From NCBI GenBank assembly GCA_040007095.1, contig JBDTVS010000149.1, positions 4,209-68,208 on the forward strand: DNA of 64,000 nt, written 5' to 3'. Of this stretch, positions 1 through 8,993 are shown piece after piece. The stretch comes from JBDTVS01 sp040007095 (lineage in GTDB: Bacteria > Acidobacteriota > Vicinamibacteria > Vicinamibacterales > CAVVIG01). The position numbers and the translations under genes were made by a program. Numbering within the stretch: position 1 is the stretch's first letter; each line of letters starts with the position of its first letter. The notes below the pieces were generated by a model. That model searched no databases and had not been told where the DNA came from. It saw only the letters and a program-made list of their open reading frames with translations.

Positions 1-1
1 C

Positions 2-1207
2 AAGCGCGTGCTCGTGACCGGTGCGGGCGGGTCGATCGGCTCCGAGTTGTGCCGACAGATCGGTGCGCTCGAGCCGGCGGAACTGATTCTCTACGAGCGA
101 TACGAGAACAGCCTGTATGCGATCGCCAACGATCTCGCAGATCGGGGCGTGAGCGCAGTGGTGCACAGCGTCATCGGCGACGTGACGGACATCGGTCGAA
201 CGGCTGCCGTCTTCGCGCAGCACCGGCCGCATCTGGTCTTCCACGCCGCCGCGCACAAACACGTTCCCTTGATGGAAGCGAATCCCTGCGAGGCGATCAA
301 GAACAACGTCGTCGGCACGCGGGTCATCGCGGAGATGTCCCGGGACTACGGCGCCGAGCGCTTTGTATTGGTCTCCACCGACAAGGCCGTCAATCCATCG
401 AGCGTGATGGGTGCCAGCAAACGCGTCGCCGAGTTGATCGTGCAGACGATTGCCAAGGACGCAGGAGACACCCGGTTCGTCACGGTCCGATTCGGCAATG
501 TGCTGGGCAGCAACGGGAGCGTCATTCCGCGCATGCTGGACCAGATCCGCGCCGGTGGCCCGGTCACGGTGACGCATCCCGACATTCGCCGCTACTTCAT
601 GCTCATTCCAGAGGCGGCCCAGTTGGTCTTGCAGGCTGCGGTCCTTGCGAACGAACGAACGACGTATGTGCTCGACATGGGCGAGCAGATCAAGATCCTC
701 GACGTGGCAAGGAACCTGATCCGGTTGTCCGGGTTCGTTCCGGACGAAGAGATCCAGATCAAAATCATCGGGCTACGTCCTGGGGAGAAGCTGTTCGAAG
801 AGCTGGTGGGGAAGAAAGAGGAGCTAGAACCGGCGGGAATCGACAAGATCTTTCGCGTACGGGAAATGCCCCACTCCGGCAGCGAGCGGCTGGCCGCGCA
901 GCTTGGCGCGCTGATTGAGGCGGCGAAACTCGGCCGTCCGAAGGAAGTGCTTCAGCACCTGCGTCAAATCGTCCCCAGCTTCAGTCCAGACGTGGCCGCG
1001 GCTGTCGCGGTGCCGGCGACGGATGAACCGGCCGAAGTCTCTCGTCGGAGAGTCCCGACGTCGCTCAGTGCGGTCGCCGAGACGATTCCGGTCGCGGACG
1101 CACTTCCCGCCGCCCGGATGTCGGCCTCGCGCGGAGCCGCCATTCGAACGGGATCGCCGAAGATCTCCGATGTTGAATCGTGCTCGCCGCCCTTGGGAGT
1201 TTCGTGA
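2..1207 (+). CDS. UDP-sugar 4,6-dehydratase, CapD/WbpM/PglF-like, C-terminal catalytic part (5' end outside window)
   Basis: The reading frame is open to the left edge, so only the catalytic half is visible; family members usually carry an N-terminal membrane and CoA-binding-like region, which would lie outside. It is an extended SDR that dehydrates UDP-GlcNAc-type sugars for glycan synthesis. Visible are the NAD-binding TGAGGSIGSE at the very start, HAAAHKHVPLME, and STDKAVNPSSVMGASKR, where the active site has Met in place of Tyr (MxxxK), as in FlaA1/PglF-type enzymes. DIRRYFMLIPEA and GLRPGEKLFEEL are also family-typical. The last 80 or so residues are low-complexity and rich in Ala, Arg and Ser, with no recognised domain. 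The family call is firm; the exact substrate is not determined. Confidence 0.93.
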   Translation, partial: KRVLVTGAGGSIGSELCRQIGALEPAELILYERYENSLYAIANDLADRGVSAVVHSVIGDVTDIGRTAAVFAQHRPHLVFHAAAHKHVPLMEANPCEAIKNNVVGTRVIAEMSRDYGAERFVLVSTDKAVNPSSVMGASKRVAELIVQTIAKDAGDTRFVTVRFGNVLGSNGSVIPRMLDQIRAGGPVTVTHPDIRRYFMLIPEAAQLVLQAAVLANERTTYVLDMGEQIKILDVARNLIRLSGFVPDEEIQIKIIGLRPGEKLFEELVGKKEELEPAGIDKIFRVREMPHSGSERLAAQLGALIEAAKLGRPKEVLQHLRQIVPSFSPDVAAAVAVPATDEPAEVSRRRVPTSLSAVAETIPVADALPAARMSASRGAAIRTGSPKISDVESCSPPLGVS

Positions 1208-1335
1208 CGCGTGCCTTGAGCGCGCACCTGGAGCAGGGGTCCTTAAAGGCGCTGTTTGCGAGACAATCGCCCAGCTGCCTGCGAACGTTCTCAGCATCGC
1301 GGTGCGCGCACACCGCTTGGAACCAATAGTTGCCT

Positions 1336-2832
1336 GTGAAAGCAACATCCTTCACAAACTCCGTGTTGATTGCCGGCGGCACGCTCGCCCTCTATGCCCT
1401 CTGGCAACATGTCCACCAACCCGGTGGGCCTGGATTGCAACAGCTCGCGTCGCCGGCTGCCTGGGACGAGGCGCCACTGGTGTTCGCGGGCCTGGCAGCC
1501 ATATTTTTCGCATCTCTGGGTCTGCGCGCCAGCTTGAGGCGGGGCGTCGCCATCTGCTCTGTTTCAGTCCTGGTAGTCCTGTACGCCGCGGAGCTCGTAC
1601 TGGCCAGCACGGCGCTCGGGCCTGAGGCGAATCTGCCCTTCTGGAGCATCGATCGAGCGCCGTCTCAGAAGAAACAGGAGATGGTAAAGCTTGCCGCAAA
1701 ATTCGGGACGACGATCGACACGAGAGAGCGCAGAGAGATCTTCGCCGATTCCAGCAAACGGGGCATCGATATGGTGCCGGCCGTCATGCTCGCAGACGTG
1801 CTGGATACCAACGGGCCGCTGGGATTCAAGGAATCGACGAATACCAACGAATTGATGCCGCTCGGAGGGATAGCAAACACCCAGACCCTGTTGTGCAACG
1901 AATCAGGTCAATTCGTCAGCTACTTGAGCGATGAGCACGGCTTCCGCAATCCGCAAGGGATCTGGAATGTGCCGCGGATCGACATCGCTGCAGTAGGTCA
2001 GTCGTTCACTCAGGGGTACTGTGTCCAGGACGGACAGGGGTTCGTCGATCTGTTACGGACGGCCAACCGCCGGGTCCTGAATCTCGGCATCTCCGGTCAG
2101 AGCTCCCTGTTGGAGCTCGCGGCCATCAGAGAGTATCTGCCGCGATATGCGCCGAAGGCCGTCCTGTGGTTTTTTACCGAGGGGATTGACTTGGCGGATC
2201 TGCTCACCGAGTCGACGCATCCATTCTTGATGCGCTACCTCGACCCCACGTTCAGCCAGGATCTGCTCGCCCGCCAGCCCGAGGTCGACCAGGCGCTGCG
2301 GCGGGTCGTCTCCAAAATTGATGCGCGCGACCGCGCGAGATCGCCGGCCAAAGCCCCATCCTTAGTGAACCGGTCCATGGAGATAGCCAAGCTGTGGACT
2401 CTGCGCCATAAGGTCGAGTTGATGTATGGCAGCAACACCGAGGAGCCCCAAGTATGGTCCATGCTCGAGCAGACGTCGCACAATCTGCTGTCGACCGCCC
2501 TGGACCAGGCCAAAACAGTCACCAACAGCTGGGGCGGAACGCTCTACTTCGTCTACCTTCCGAGCTGGAACCGGTATCGAAACAGTCCCAGGCCCGCCGA
2601 CCGGGAGCATCAGGAGGTGCTGAATCTGGTGAAGGCGCTCGGCATCCCGGTGATCGACATTCAACCGGCGTTCCAGGCACAGGACGATCCGCTGTCGCTC
2701 TTCCCGTTTCGCAAGTTCGGTCATTACGACGAACGAGGTAATCGTCTTGTGGCGTCGACGTTGATGAGGTTCCTGTCTGCGCCCGTAAGCATGGAAACGG
2801 CGGCCGCGGCAAGACCATCACCGAATCGTTGA
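1336..2832 (+). CDS. Membrane-anchored SGNH/GDSL-like protein of polysaccharide loci
   Basis: The N-terminus carries about three hydrophobic segments in the first 100 residues, followed by a long extracytoplasmic domain. That domain resembles SGNH hydrolases used for acyl transfer or removal on glycans: block I reads AAVGQSFTQGYC (GQS instead of GDS), block II NLGISGQSS, and near the C-terminus FGHYDERGNRLVA supplies the usual Asp/His region. The block III Asn is replaced (EGIDL), so activity is uncertain. A TTG at 1330 is also in frame, but GTG 1336 (VKATSFTN) gives a more natural start; no strong ribosome binding site is seen for either. It follows the dehydratase by about 130 bp on the same strand. 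The family is inferred from motifs only. Confidence 0.6.
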   Translation: MKATSFTNSVLIAGGTLALYALWQHVHQPGGPGLQQLASPAAWDEAPLVFAGLAAIFFASLGLRASLRRGVAICSVSVLVVLYAAELVLASTALGPEANLPFWSIDRAPSQKKQEMVKLAAKFGTTIDTRERREIFADSSKRGIDMVPAVMLADVLDTNGPLGFKESTNTNELMPLGGIANTQTLLCNESGQFVSYLSDEHGFRNPQGIWNVPRIDIAAVGQSFTQGYCVQDGQGFVDLLRTANRRVLNLGISGQSSLLELAAIREYLPRYAPKAVLWFFTEGIDLADLLTESTHPFLMRYLDPTFSQDLLARQPEVDQALRRVVSKIDARDRARSPAKAPSLVNRSMEIAKLWTLRHKVELMYGSNTEEPQVWSMLEQTSHNLLSTALDQAKTVTNSWGGTLYFVYLPSWNRYRNSPRPADREHQEVLNLVKALGIPVIDIQPAFQAQDDPLSLFPFRKFGHYDERGNRLVASTLMRFLSAPVSMETAAAARPSPNR

Positions 2833-3020
2833 GCGACCTCCGCCGACCACACCTATGGGCGGCCACGCGCGGCGATGCCGTGACCCATGGCGGGGCGATC
2901 GAGTCAACCCGTCCTCGAGTAGATGAACTCCTCGTTGGTCAGGGAGTCCTTGCCAATTACTCCAACCCCCTCAGCCAGGCGACTCACGACTCGCTTGTCG
3001 TACCGCTGCAGAATCCTTAG

Positions 3021-3178
3021 TACTCCGTTTCGCAATTGCGCCAACGTATCGGCCGCCGATGCATCCCGCCTCGCGGCGTTGCTCGTCGGTCACATGCTCC
3101 CGGCATTCTTCCTCCTCGCGCCTGGCGATCCGGGCGCCTCGCCGCCCGAATACGTCACCGTAATTGCGAAACGGAGTA
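3021..3178. mobile_element. MITE-like element, 158 bp, with 20-bp terminal inverted repeats
   Basis: The left end TACTCCGTTTCGCAATTGCG (3021-3040) and the reverse complement of the right end (3159-3178) match at 19 of 20 positions. The element is flanked on both sides by CTTAG (3016-3020 and 3179-3183), which looks like a 5-bp target duplication. CTTAG is nearly its own complement next to the TIR, so the exact boundary could shift by a few bases. No transposase fits inside 158 bp, so it would be mobilised in trans. It fills most of the 366-bp gap between two genes; the remaining intergenic sequence shows nothing else recognisable. I saw no second copy in the window. Confidence 0.72.
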
Positions 3179-3198
3179 CTTAGTCCGGCCGGGCAAGC

Positions 3199-4170
3199 TC
3201 AGCGCAGCATTCTGTCCAAGACCGATCTGATGCGGCGCCTGATCGGTTGAGACGCCGTGCGGAGAGTGTGGCGGCGGTGAGCCCTGTTGATGAGACGCCA
3301 CGTCTCGGCCTTCAGCCCGCGCGACGCGTCCGTCTCGCCGAATATCCGCTCGAATTCAACGCCCAGATCGAGCGCGAACCCGAGTTGATTGTCCGTCAGC
3401 GCGAAGACCCAGAGCACGATGTATTCGCGCGACGACATCGACTTCGCGGCGAGCCACTCGAGCGTCCTGAGATACCTCGCCTCGAGATACGCCGGACTTT
3501 TTCTGATGGCACTCCGAAGGTATGGCTCATCGACCTTGGCGTTCACTTTTCGGGCCGCCTCGAGAGTCCCCCGACGCATGCGGACGAAGCCGCCGGTATG
3601 CATGCCGGAAAGCCAGAAACCGTTGCTCGTCAGGTCGCGGTGGACGTCGACGAACATGTCTTCGCGCTGATAGATGTCGATCAATCCAGGCTCCGTATCG
3701 ATCGCCATCACCTTCGAGAGCATATCGGGAGGTATGCTGTTGATCAGCCGGAGATCCGTTCCCTGCGTGTCGAGTTTCACCCAGTCGACGCCGGAAATAT
3801 CGAGGCGTCCGAGAATGGACTCGATTGTTGTCGTTCGCACCGTGGTGTGTGATTCCACCTCGAAGAGGTTGCTCTCCAGCCAGGGCGCCGTCGCTTTGGG
3901 ATTGGGCTCCAGCACCGTGGAACAAAACGGCGACTTGGTCAGATAGAAAAGGGTCTCGGCGCGGTCCTTCTCGGCAGTCACCATTTCATTGAAGATCACC
4001 GATCGATGAAATCGGGAGGACTTATCCTCGTGGATTTCGCGCAAATCCGGATCGAGTCCGATATAGATGCTTTCGGGCGCGATCTCGTTCCAGATGGGCG
4101 GCGGGGCACCCGACGCGCCAATATCCAACAGCACCGGTTTGATTCCTAGATGGTGTAACAGCTTGTCCAT
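3199..4170 (-). CDS. FkbM family methyltransferase
   Basis: A 323-residue SAM-dependent methyltransferase. The SAM-binding strand is PVLLDIGASGAPPPIW at residues 12-27, and the FkbM-typical VDWVKLDTQGTDLRLI sits near residue 130. FkbM enzymes O-methylate sugars or polyketide-type hydroxyls, and they are common in glycan loci. The last 130 residues form a helical extension beyond the methyltransferase core. The gene stands alone on the minus strand between the MITE and a 466-bp gap, so it is probably monocistronic. Its acceptor is unknown. Confidence 0.82.
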   Translation of the reverse strand: MDKLLHHLGIKPVLLDIGASGAPPPIWNEIAPESIYIGLDPDLREIHEDKSSRFHRSVIFNEMVTAEKDRAETLFYLTKSPFCSTVLEPNPKATAPWLESNLFEVESHTTVRTTTIESILGRLDISGVDWVKLDTQGTDLRLINSIPPDMLSKVMAIDTEPGLIDIYQREDMFVDVHRDLTSNGFWLSGMHTGGFVRMRRGTLEAARKVNAKVDEPYLRSAIRKSPAYLEARYLRTLEWLAAKSMSSREYIVLWVFALTDNQLGFALDLGVEFERIFGETDASRGLKAETWRLINRAHRRHTLRTASQPIRRRIRSVLDRMLR

Positions 4171-4636
4171 AAGGCGGATTTTGTCTCGGTGCGCGGATTG
4201 ATGATTGTTGGGGGACGCGGGGTTCGAGGAGTGCGACGGTCACTTGCCATTCAACACTGGACTTTCCAGAATCGAGGACTTGACTAGCTCTACTATAGAT
4301 CACTCTCGCCCTGGTTCATGCATCCAGCCGCGAAAAGCCGACTCCTCCATTCTGCCAATCAATCGGATGTGACCAGGAATGTCACTCTCGGGCGAGGCGC
4401 CCCGTCCGTCTCGGTGCGACGACCGAGAATACCGGGAGTATTTGAGCGAGGAGCAACGTCGCCCGAGGGATGCATCGCTCGTCGAATGCAGCCAGACTTT
4501 CACCACGGGCTGTCAGGGCCGGATTACCCCGCGGAGACCCAATCAGGGGCCAGGTAGGATTGCAGCTGTCTCGACAATTGTGGCAACCGCACGACACCGC
4601 CCAGCTTCACACGACCCTTCGGCGGGTCGGATCTCG
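4171..4636. other. Intergenic region without recognisable gene
   Basis: These 466 bp lie between two minus-strand genes. Short open frames exist on both strands but none has a recognisable protein family, a convincing ribosome binding site or codon bias. The part just upstream of 4170 (about 4180-4320) is the likely promoter region for the FkbM gene, but I see no consensus hexamers that I would defend. Confidence 0.5.
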
Positions 4637-5287
4637 TTAGCCTTCTGTTCCCGAGAGCCTGGTCGGGCTCTTCACAGGAGTCGTCAGCGCCCTCACCAAC
4701 TTGAACGTGCGAGGCGTCGTGGCAAATACTGAAGAGCCGGGAGGGACATCTGTGAGGACCACGGCGTTTGGGCCGATTGTCGCCAGGTCGCCAATCGTAA
4801 TGTCTCCGACGATCACCGCGCCGCAGCCTACCGAGACACCGCGTCCGAGCGTGGGTGTCTCGTGGCCACGCTCCCATGTCGTGCCCCCGATCGTGACGTT
4901 GTGGCGAATGATGCACTCGTCGCCGATCACGGCATGGGGGTGAATGACGATGCCGCTCTGGTGGCCAATGAGAACCCTTCGTCCAATAGACGCCGTCACC
5001 GGAAGCTCTATGCCGTAGTTATTGCGGACGTACCGGAACATGAACCGGTGGACTCTCCGCAGCACGGGGCGGATGGGAGTGCGGCTGAGCTGGTCAACCC
5101 AGGTGCCGAACCGATGCACCGCCACGGCGCGGAAGCCGGGTAGCGTCCAATCGCGAAAGTTGACTTCCCAATCCTCGCGCAGCAGCTGCAGCAGGACTCG
5201 CTCTTTCGCGAAGAAGCCCCTCGCTGCCATGCCTGTCGTGCGCAGGTCCGGGCGCCCGTCGGTCGCCACCGGAATTTCCGAGCTCAT
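4637..5287 (-). CDS. Serine O-acetyltransferase-like (CysE/SAT) hexapeptide acetyltransferase
   Basis: A left-handed beta-helix acyltransferase of about 216 residues. The C-terminal half shows the hexapeptide pattern: GIVIHPHAVIGDECIIRHNV, GRGVSVGCGAVIVGD, then ITIGDLATIGPNAVV. The catalytic His in the HPHAVIGDE region is as in serine acetyltransferases. In glycan loci such proteins often O-acetylate a sugar rather than serine. ATG 5287 is chosen over GTG 5293 because GAGGAG sits 8 nt upstream of the ATG. A 177-bp AT-rich gap separates it from the MaoC-SDR gene, so it may have its own promoter although it lies in the same direction. Confidence 0.82.
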   Translation of the reverse strand: MSSEIPVATDGRPDLRTTGMAARGFFAKERVLLQLLREDWEVNFRDWTLPGFRAVAVHRFGTWVDQLSRTPIRPVLRRVHRFMFRYVRNNYGIELPVTASIGRRVLIGHQSGIVIHPHAVIGDECIIRHNVTIGGTTWERGHETPTLGRGVSVGCGAVIVGDITIGDLATIGPNAVVLTDVPPGSSVFATTPRTFKLVRALTTPVKSPTRLSGTEG

Positions 5288-5464
5288 CGACACGACTCCT
5301 CGTCAAAAAGTACAAGCCGTCAGCAGCAAACGTCAGTCCATTCTTCGACGAATAGCGAAAACGACGGATGAGATTGTAGCTTGTCCAATTGCTCTTGGGG
5401 AACGCGACAACAAAAATAATATGAGTTCTTTATTTCTTTCTAAGATTGTCCGCTGCTGGCTGCT

Positions 5465-6901
5465 CTACGCGGACAACCAGCTGGACAACTCGGCGAGCAC
5501 GGTCGACAGGTTGTCGTGCTCATTCGAGGATAGGAACGAGGCCGTTTGATCGGTCAGCAATCGCGGAAGGCGTGCGACGTGAATCGTCGCCCGCGGATGG
5601 GCCACTTTCAACCACCGGCAGCAGGCTTCTGAGGAGGCCTTCGCGGCGGCGTATTCGAGCTGGCGAATCGGTGGCGTCTCGACATACACGCTGGAAGCAT
5701 TGAAGAGAAAGAACTGTCCGGATGTCTGTCCCGCCAACCACTGGGCCAAGTGGATCAAGCCCGAGACGTAGACCCGAGCGTATCGCTCGAACAGCGGGCC
5801 CGACATCGTCTCGCCATCGCCGTCAAGAATGGGGGGCGTGGCAAAGTAGCAGACATGGTCCGCGCCCGAGGCGTGTTCCGACAACATCCGGTCCCGGCTG
5901 TCGCTCTCGATATCAAATTGAAATGCGTCGGCGGAGCCGCCGTGTTTGCGGATGTCCCCGACGACGCGTGCCGCGTCGTCCTCGCCCAGACGATACGTCA
6001 GCGTGACCGTGGCACCGCCTGCGGCAAGAATCTTCGCCGTCAATTCCCCCAGCCCTCGCGATCCTCCGACGACCAGCACATGGCGGCCGGCAAAACATCC
6101 CGGGCGCACCGACCGTTTCACCTCTTCCATGGCGGCCTGCGACGTCGGTGCTGGACGGGCCAGGGCCCAGAGCGTGCCGTGACCCGCGGCGCTCGAGACA
6201 GCGACGGCTATTCGCTGGGTCGATTTCTGATACTTCATCAGACGATATGTCACCGCCTCATCGGCTTCAGCCCCTGGCGTGAACATCAGGTCGAGTTGGA
6301 GAAAGACGGAATCCCTGCCGGGTATCTTCATGCCGACGATACGAGTGGTCGCCAGCATCGCGGCCAACGCACTGTCTGATTGGAACGTCGTGAGGGCCGG
6401 GAACAGGCATCGACCATGCGGCGCCGACCAGCAGAGTTCGAGTCGGTGTTCGTCGTCCGTCCATGATTCGAGTGGGATGGCTGCGGGAGGTTCTCTGGGC
6501 GGCAGCGTCGCCCGAACCATGGCGGTGCTGGCAGCCACCGCCGCCGCGAACGTCACGTCGCATCGCATTGCCGTTCTGCCCGAGGCCGTCAGTGTGAGCG
6601 TCACTCGCCCATCGTGGCTTTCCTCGGCACCGACACTGACCGCCGTGCCGACGACGACGGGGCGTAGGAATCGAACGCTGACTGAGGCCCATGCGGTGTG
6701 CCTGGCGGTCGCCTGCTCGAGAGATTCCAACGCCCACGCAAGCAGGAAGACCCCATGCACTATGCAGTCGCCGAAGTGAGTTCGCCGCGCAGCCACCGGA
6801 TCGACGTGCAGCGGGTTGTAGTCGCCAGAAAGTTCCGCAAACGCGGCCAGGTCGGCAGGCGTGAACACTCGCTCTGCCAGCACCCGCGAATCGGCCGGCA
6901 T
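5465..6901 (-). CDS. Fusion: MaoC-like hydratase, second hot-dog domain, and C-terminal SDR
   Basis: The first 140 residues are a MaoC/R-hydratase hot-dog domain with the motif SGDYNPLHVDPVAAR. Residues of about 150-260 look like a second hot-dog (SALAAMLATTRIVGMKIPG, then LQLDLMFTPGAEADEAVTY). From about residue 275 there is a short-chain dehydrogenase: nucleotide motif VLVVGGSRGLGE and active-site YAAAK. MaoC domains act on acyl-CoA or acyl-ACP 3-hydroxy/2-enoyl groups, and SDRs reduce 3-ketoacyl groups. With the ACP and FkbH-like genes directly upstream, the protein probably builds or modifies a short hydroxyacyl group on that carrier. The start overlaps the ACP stop (TGATG), indicating tight translational coupling. 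The arrangement is directly visible; the substrate is inferred. Confidence 0.8.
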   Translation of the reverse strand: MPADSRVLAERVFTPADLAAFAELSGDYNPLHVDPVAARRTHFGDCIVHGVFLLAWALESLEQATARHTAWASVSVRFLRPVVVGTAVSVGAEESHDGRVTLTLTASGRTAMRCDVTFAAAVAASTAMVRATLPPREPPAAIPLESWTDDEHRLELCWSAPHGRCLFPALTTFQSDSALAAMLATTRIVGMKIPGRDSVFLQLDLMFTPGAEADEAVTYRLMKYQKSTQRIAVAVSSAAGHGTLWALARPAPTSQAAMEEVKRSVRPGCFAGRHVLVVGGSRGLGELTAKILAAGGATVTLTYRLGEDDAARVVGDIRKHGGSADAFQFDIESDSRDRMLSEHASGADHVCYFATPPILDGDGETMSGPLFERYARVYVSGLIHLAQWLAGQTSGQFFLFNASSVYVETPPIRQLEYAAAKASSEACCRWLKVAHPRATIHVARLPRLLTDQTASFLSSNEHDNLSTVLAELSSWLSA

Positions 6902-7134
6902 CACTCGACCGTGAGCTCGACGCCCCGAGCGCGGCAGATCTCGATGATCTTCGACACCGATGTGACGCTCACAACCTCGTCCGTGGTCAACTCCCCGTCG
7001 ATGACATCTTCGATAGCGAGGATCAGCTGGATGTGCGAGATCGAGTCCCAGGCCGAGATCGTTTCCGGCGAGTCCTCCGGCCGCAAAGGCGCCTTGAGGT
7101 CCAGGATCGGGGAGAACAGCGCATCGACCTTCAT
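6901..7134 (-). CDS. Acyl carrier protein
   Basis: A 77-residue acidic helical protein with the phosphopantetheine attachment region AWDSISHIQLILAIED; the DSI serine is at about residue 32. The size and charge are those of a stand-alone ACP, but the gene lies outside any fatty acid cluster. It is coupled by a 4-bp ATGA overlap to the FkbH-like gene upstream and by TGATG to the MaoC-SDR gene downstream. The likely role is to carry the small acyl unit loaded by the FkbH-like enzyme. FkbH relatives load a glyceryl unit on such ACPs in polyketide pathways; whether that is so here is inference. Confidence 0.88.
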   Translation of the reverse strand: MKVDALFSPILDLKAPLRPEDSPETISAWDSISHIQLILAIEDVIDGELTTDEVVSVTSVSKIIEICRARGVELTVE

Positions 7135-8993
7135 GGCGTACTCATGCTGGCCGTGATTGTTTCGACGCTATTCATCGCTATCCAGCGCGGTTTCAGTTCC
7201 GCCATGGATGGAAGAGAGAGTTGCGATAGACAGTGATCTGGTGTCCTCTGTTGAACCGTGAAGCCGCAGGATTCGAAGAACGTCTCGGTCTGGCTGTTCT
7301 TTGCCGTGCGGATGAACTCGCCGATCATCACGCCGGCACCTTGCGCGACGGCGTGCTGGCAAATTGCGTGAAGGAACGCCTTCTCGATACCGCGTCCAAG
7401 CACCCGGCAGCTCATGAGGAACGTATGAAGGCGCCATGACGCGTCTTCGATCTTCACGATCGCCGCACCAATCAGCCCTTCGTCCGCAAATCGGTCGCGG
7501 CAGCGGCACCAGAATACACGCCAGTCTGGGGCGCTCATCAAGTCCTGCACTTCCTTCTCCGTCAGTCGCCGCGTGGTCAGATTGAATTGGTTCGTCTTCT
7601 GTGTGAGTTGAGCGACGCGGGCAATCTGCGCGGTCGTCAACGCTCCGACTTGAACCTCAGTCCCGAGTCCGGTCAGATAGCCTTCAAGGTCGTCCACATT
7701 CGAAACCGTCTCGCGGCGCAGAACGGACGCGGCGTGTGATTTCGCGCGCAGCGCATCCTCCGTCGTGATGGCGAGCGTGTCGAATCGTCGGCAAGTCGTG
7801 AGCCAGCGGAGCATCTCCAATGGATCGGAAGCAGGGCAGACCTCGACCTGCGGAAGAAGTTCCTCGATAAGGGCGCGTTCCACGGGATTGTCGTCAAGCA
7901 ATACTAAAGCGTCCAGATCGATTTGCAATTCAGATGCCACATCCCTCAGGTTGATACCCTTGTCCCGCCAGTTGATCCGGTGAGCGCTGAAGTCAGCACG
8001 GTTCAGGACCATTTCCGATCGCTGGTCGAAGACTTCCCACGCATCGGCTTCATTGTTCTTGCTGACGATGGCAAGGGTGACACCCCGCTCGTGCAGCATC
8101 TTGATCTCGGTCTGTAACGCCGTATACAGATTCCCGGGATAGGTTCCACCGATGTTTACACCGGCAACACCTTCTTCGCCCACGACGCCGCCCCAGAGTG
8201 TGTTGTCCAGATCGACGACCAGGCATTTTCGGGCGAAGCCCTTCAGCGCAGCACAAAAAGCGGCGATGTCCGGGGCCAACTGCGAGACGATGACATCAGC
8301 CAAAGGCCGGCCTGCCATCAGGTGCTGCTTATGGAGACCGGGCCAAACGGCGCCCGCCAGTCCGGCCAGGAACTGAACGTCGAGGATGTATGCCAACCCC
8401 GTTTCCCGGCATCTCCGCGAGAGGTGCAGATTCACGGATCGGACGAAATCCGCGCGACCGAGCTCCCGGCGGGCATCCAGGATGCCGAACGGTCGGCCTT
8501 CCTGAGTGCTCATGTTCTGCAGAAGCAGCAATCCGTTGAATCGCTCCCGCAGCGCCGTGACATGGGACCACGCCTCATCAACGATGTGCTCGACCGGCCG
8601 GCTGAAGTCGCCAGGGCGGCCAACGACTCCCGTCAGGGGCGCAAGCACGACGACGTCCGGTTGATGCCGCAGCAGGCCGCTGCCGGTGTCGCGGACCTCC
8701 TGCGCGAGTTGGCCGAAAGCCCCGTGGTAGAACACGCCGAACATCCCACGCTCGAGCAGTCGAACGGCCAACGGCTCCGCCAGATTATCCAGCGACGTAT
8801 CGCTGGCAAGCGCGACGCGGACACTGCGGGCAGGAAAATCCGTCCGTTGGGAAGGACCGTCGCTCATGAGGAAGCGGGACAATCGCCGTTCGTCGATCCG
8901 GCCGATCGGGCCAGAGAGCAACGCCCGAGCCTTCCCAATGCTGCGCCAGGTGGAATCGGCGCCTAGTGCTTCAATGACCTGTTGGACGTTCAT
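7131..8993 (-). CDS. FkbH-like protein: HAD-IIIC phosphatase/transferase with GNAT-like C-terminus
   Basis: A protein of 620 residues in three parts. The N-terminal 200 residues resemble the SGNH-like region of FkbH proteins. The HAD domain has KCLVVDLDNTLWGGVVGEEG at about residue 255, which holds the DxDxT nucleophile loop, and LDALVLLDDNPVERALIEEL later. A C-terminal GNAT-like domain covers about 440-600 (LTQKTNQFNLTTRR, SCRVLGRGIEKAFL). FkbH proteins take a glycolytic phosphate and load a glyceryl group on an ACP. ATG 8993 (MNVQQVIEALG) is preferred over an upstream in-frame extension to 9137 that lacks homology. The stop overlaps the ACP start. Confidence 0.88.
   Translation of the reverse strand: MNVQQVIEALGADSTWRSIGKARALLSGPIGRIDERRLSRFLMSDGPSQRTDFPARSVRVALASDTSLDNLAEPLAVRLLERGMFGVFYHGAFGQLAQEVRDTGSGLLRHQPDVVVLAPLTGVVGRPGDFSRPVEHIVDEAWSHVTALRERFNGLLLLQNMSTQEGRPFGILDARRELGRADFVRSVNLHLSRRCRETGLAYILDVQFLAGLAGAVWPGLHKQHLMAGRPLADVIVSQLAPDIAAFCAALKGFARKCLVVDLDNTLWGGVVGEEGVAGVNIGGTYPGNLYTALQTEIKMLHERGVTLAIVSKNNEADAWEVFDQRSEMVLNRADFSAHRINWRDKGINLRDVASELQIDLDALVLLDDNPVERALIEELLPQVEVCPASDPLEMLRWLTTCRRFDTLAITTEDALRAKSHAASVLRRETVSNVDDLEGYLTGLGTEVQVGALTTAQIARVAQLTQKTNQFNLTTRRLTEKEVQDLMSAPDWRVFWCRCRDRFADEGLIGAAIVKIEDASWRLHTFLMSCRVLGRGIEKAFLHAICQHAVAQGAGVMIGEFIRTAKNSQTETFFESCGFTVQQRTPDHCLSQLSLPSMAELKPRWIAMNSVETITASMSTP

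Noticed and set aside
3036..3230. 64-residue open frame overlapping the MITE-like element
   Set aside because: It reads through both the inverted repeats and flanking DNA with no recognisable product.
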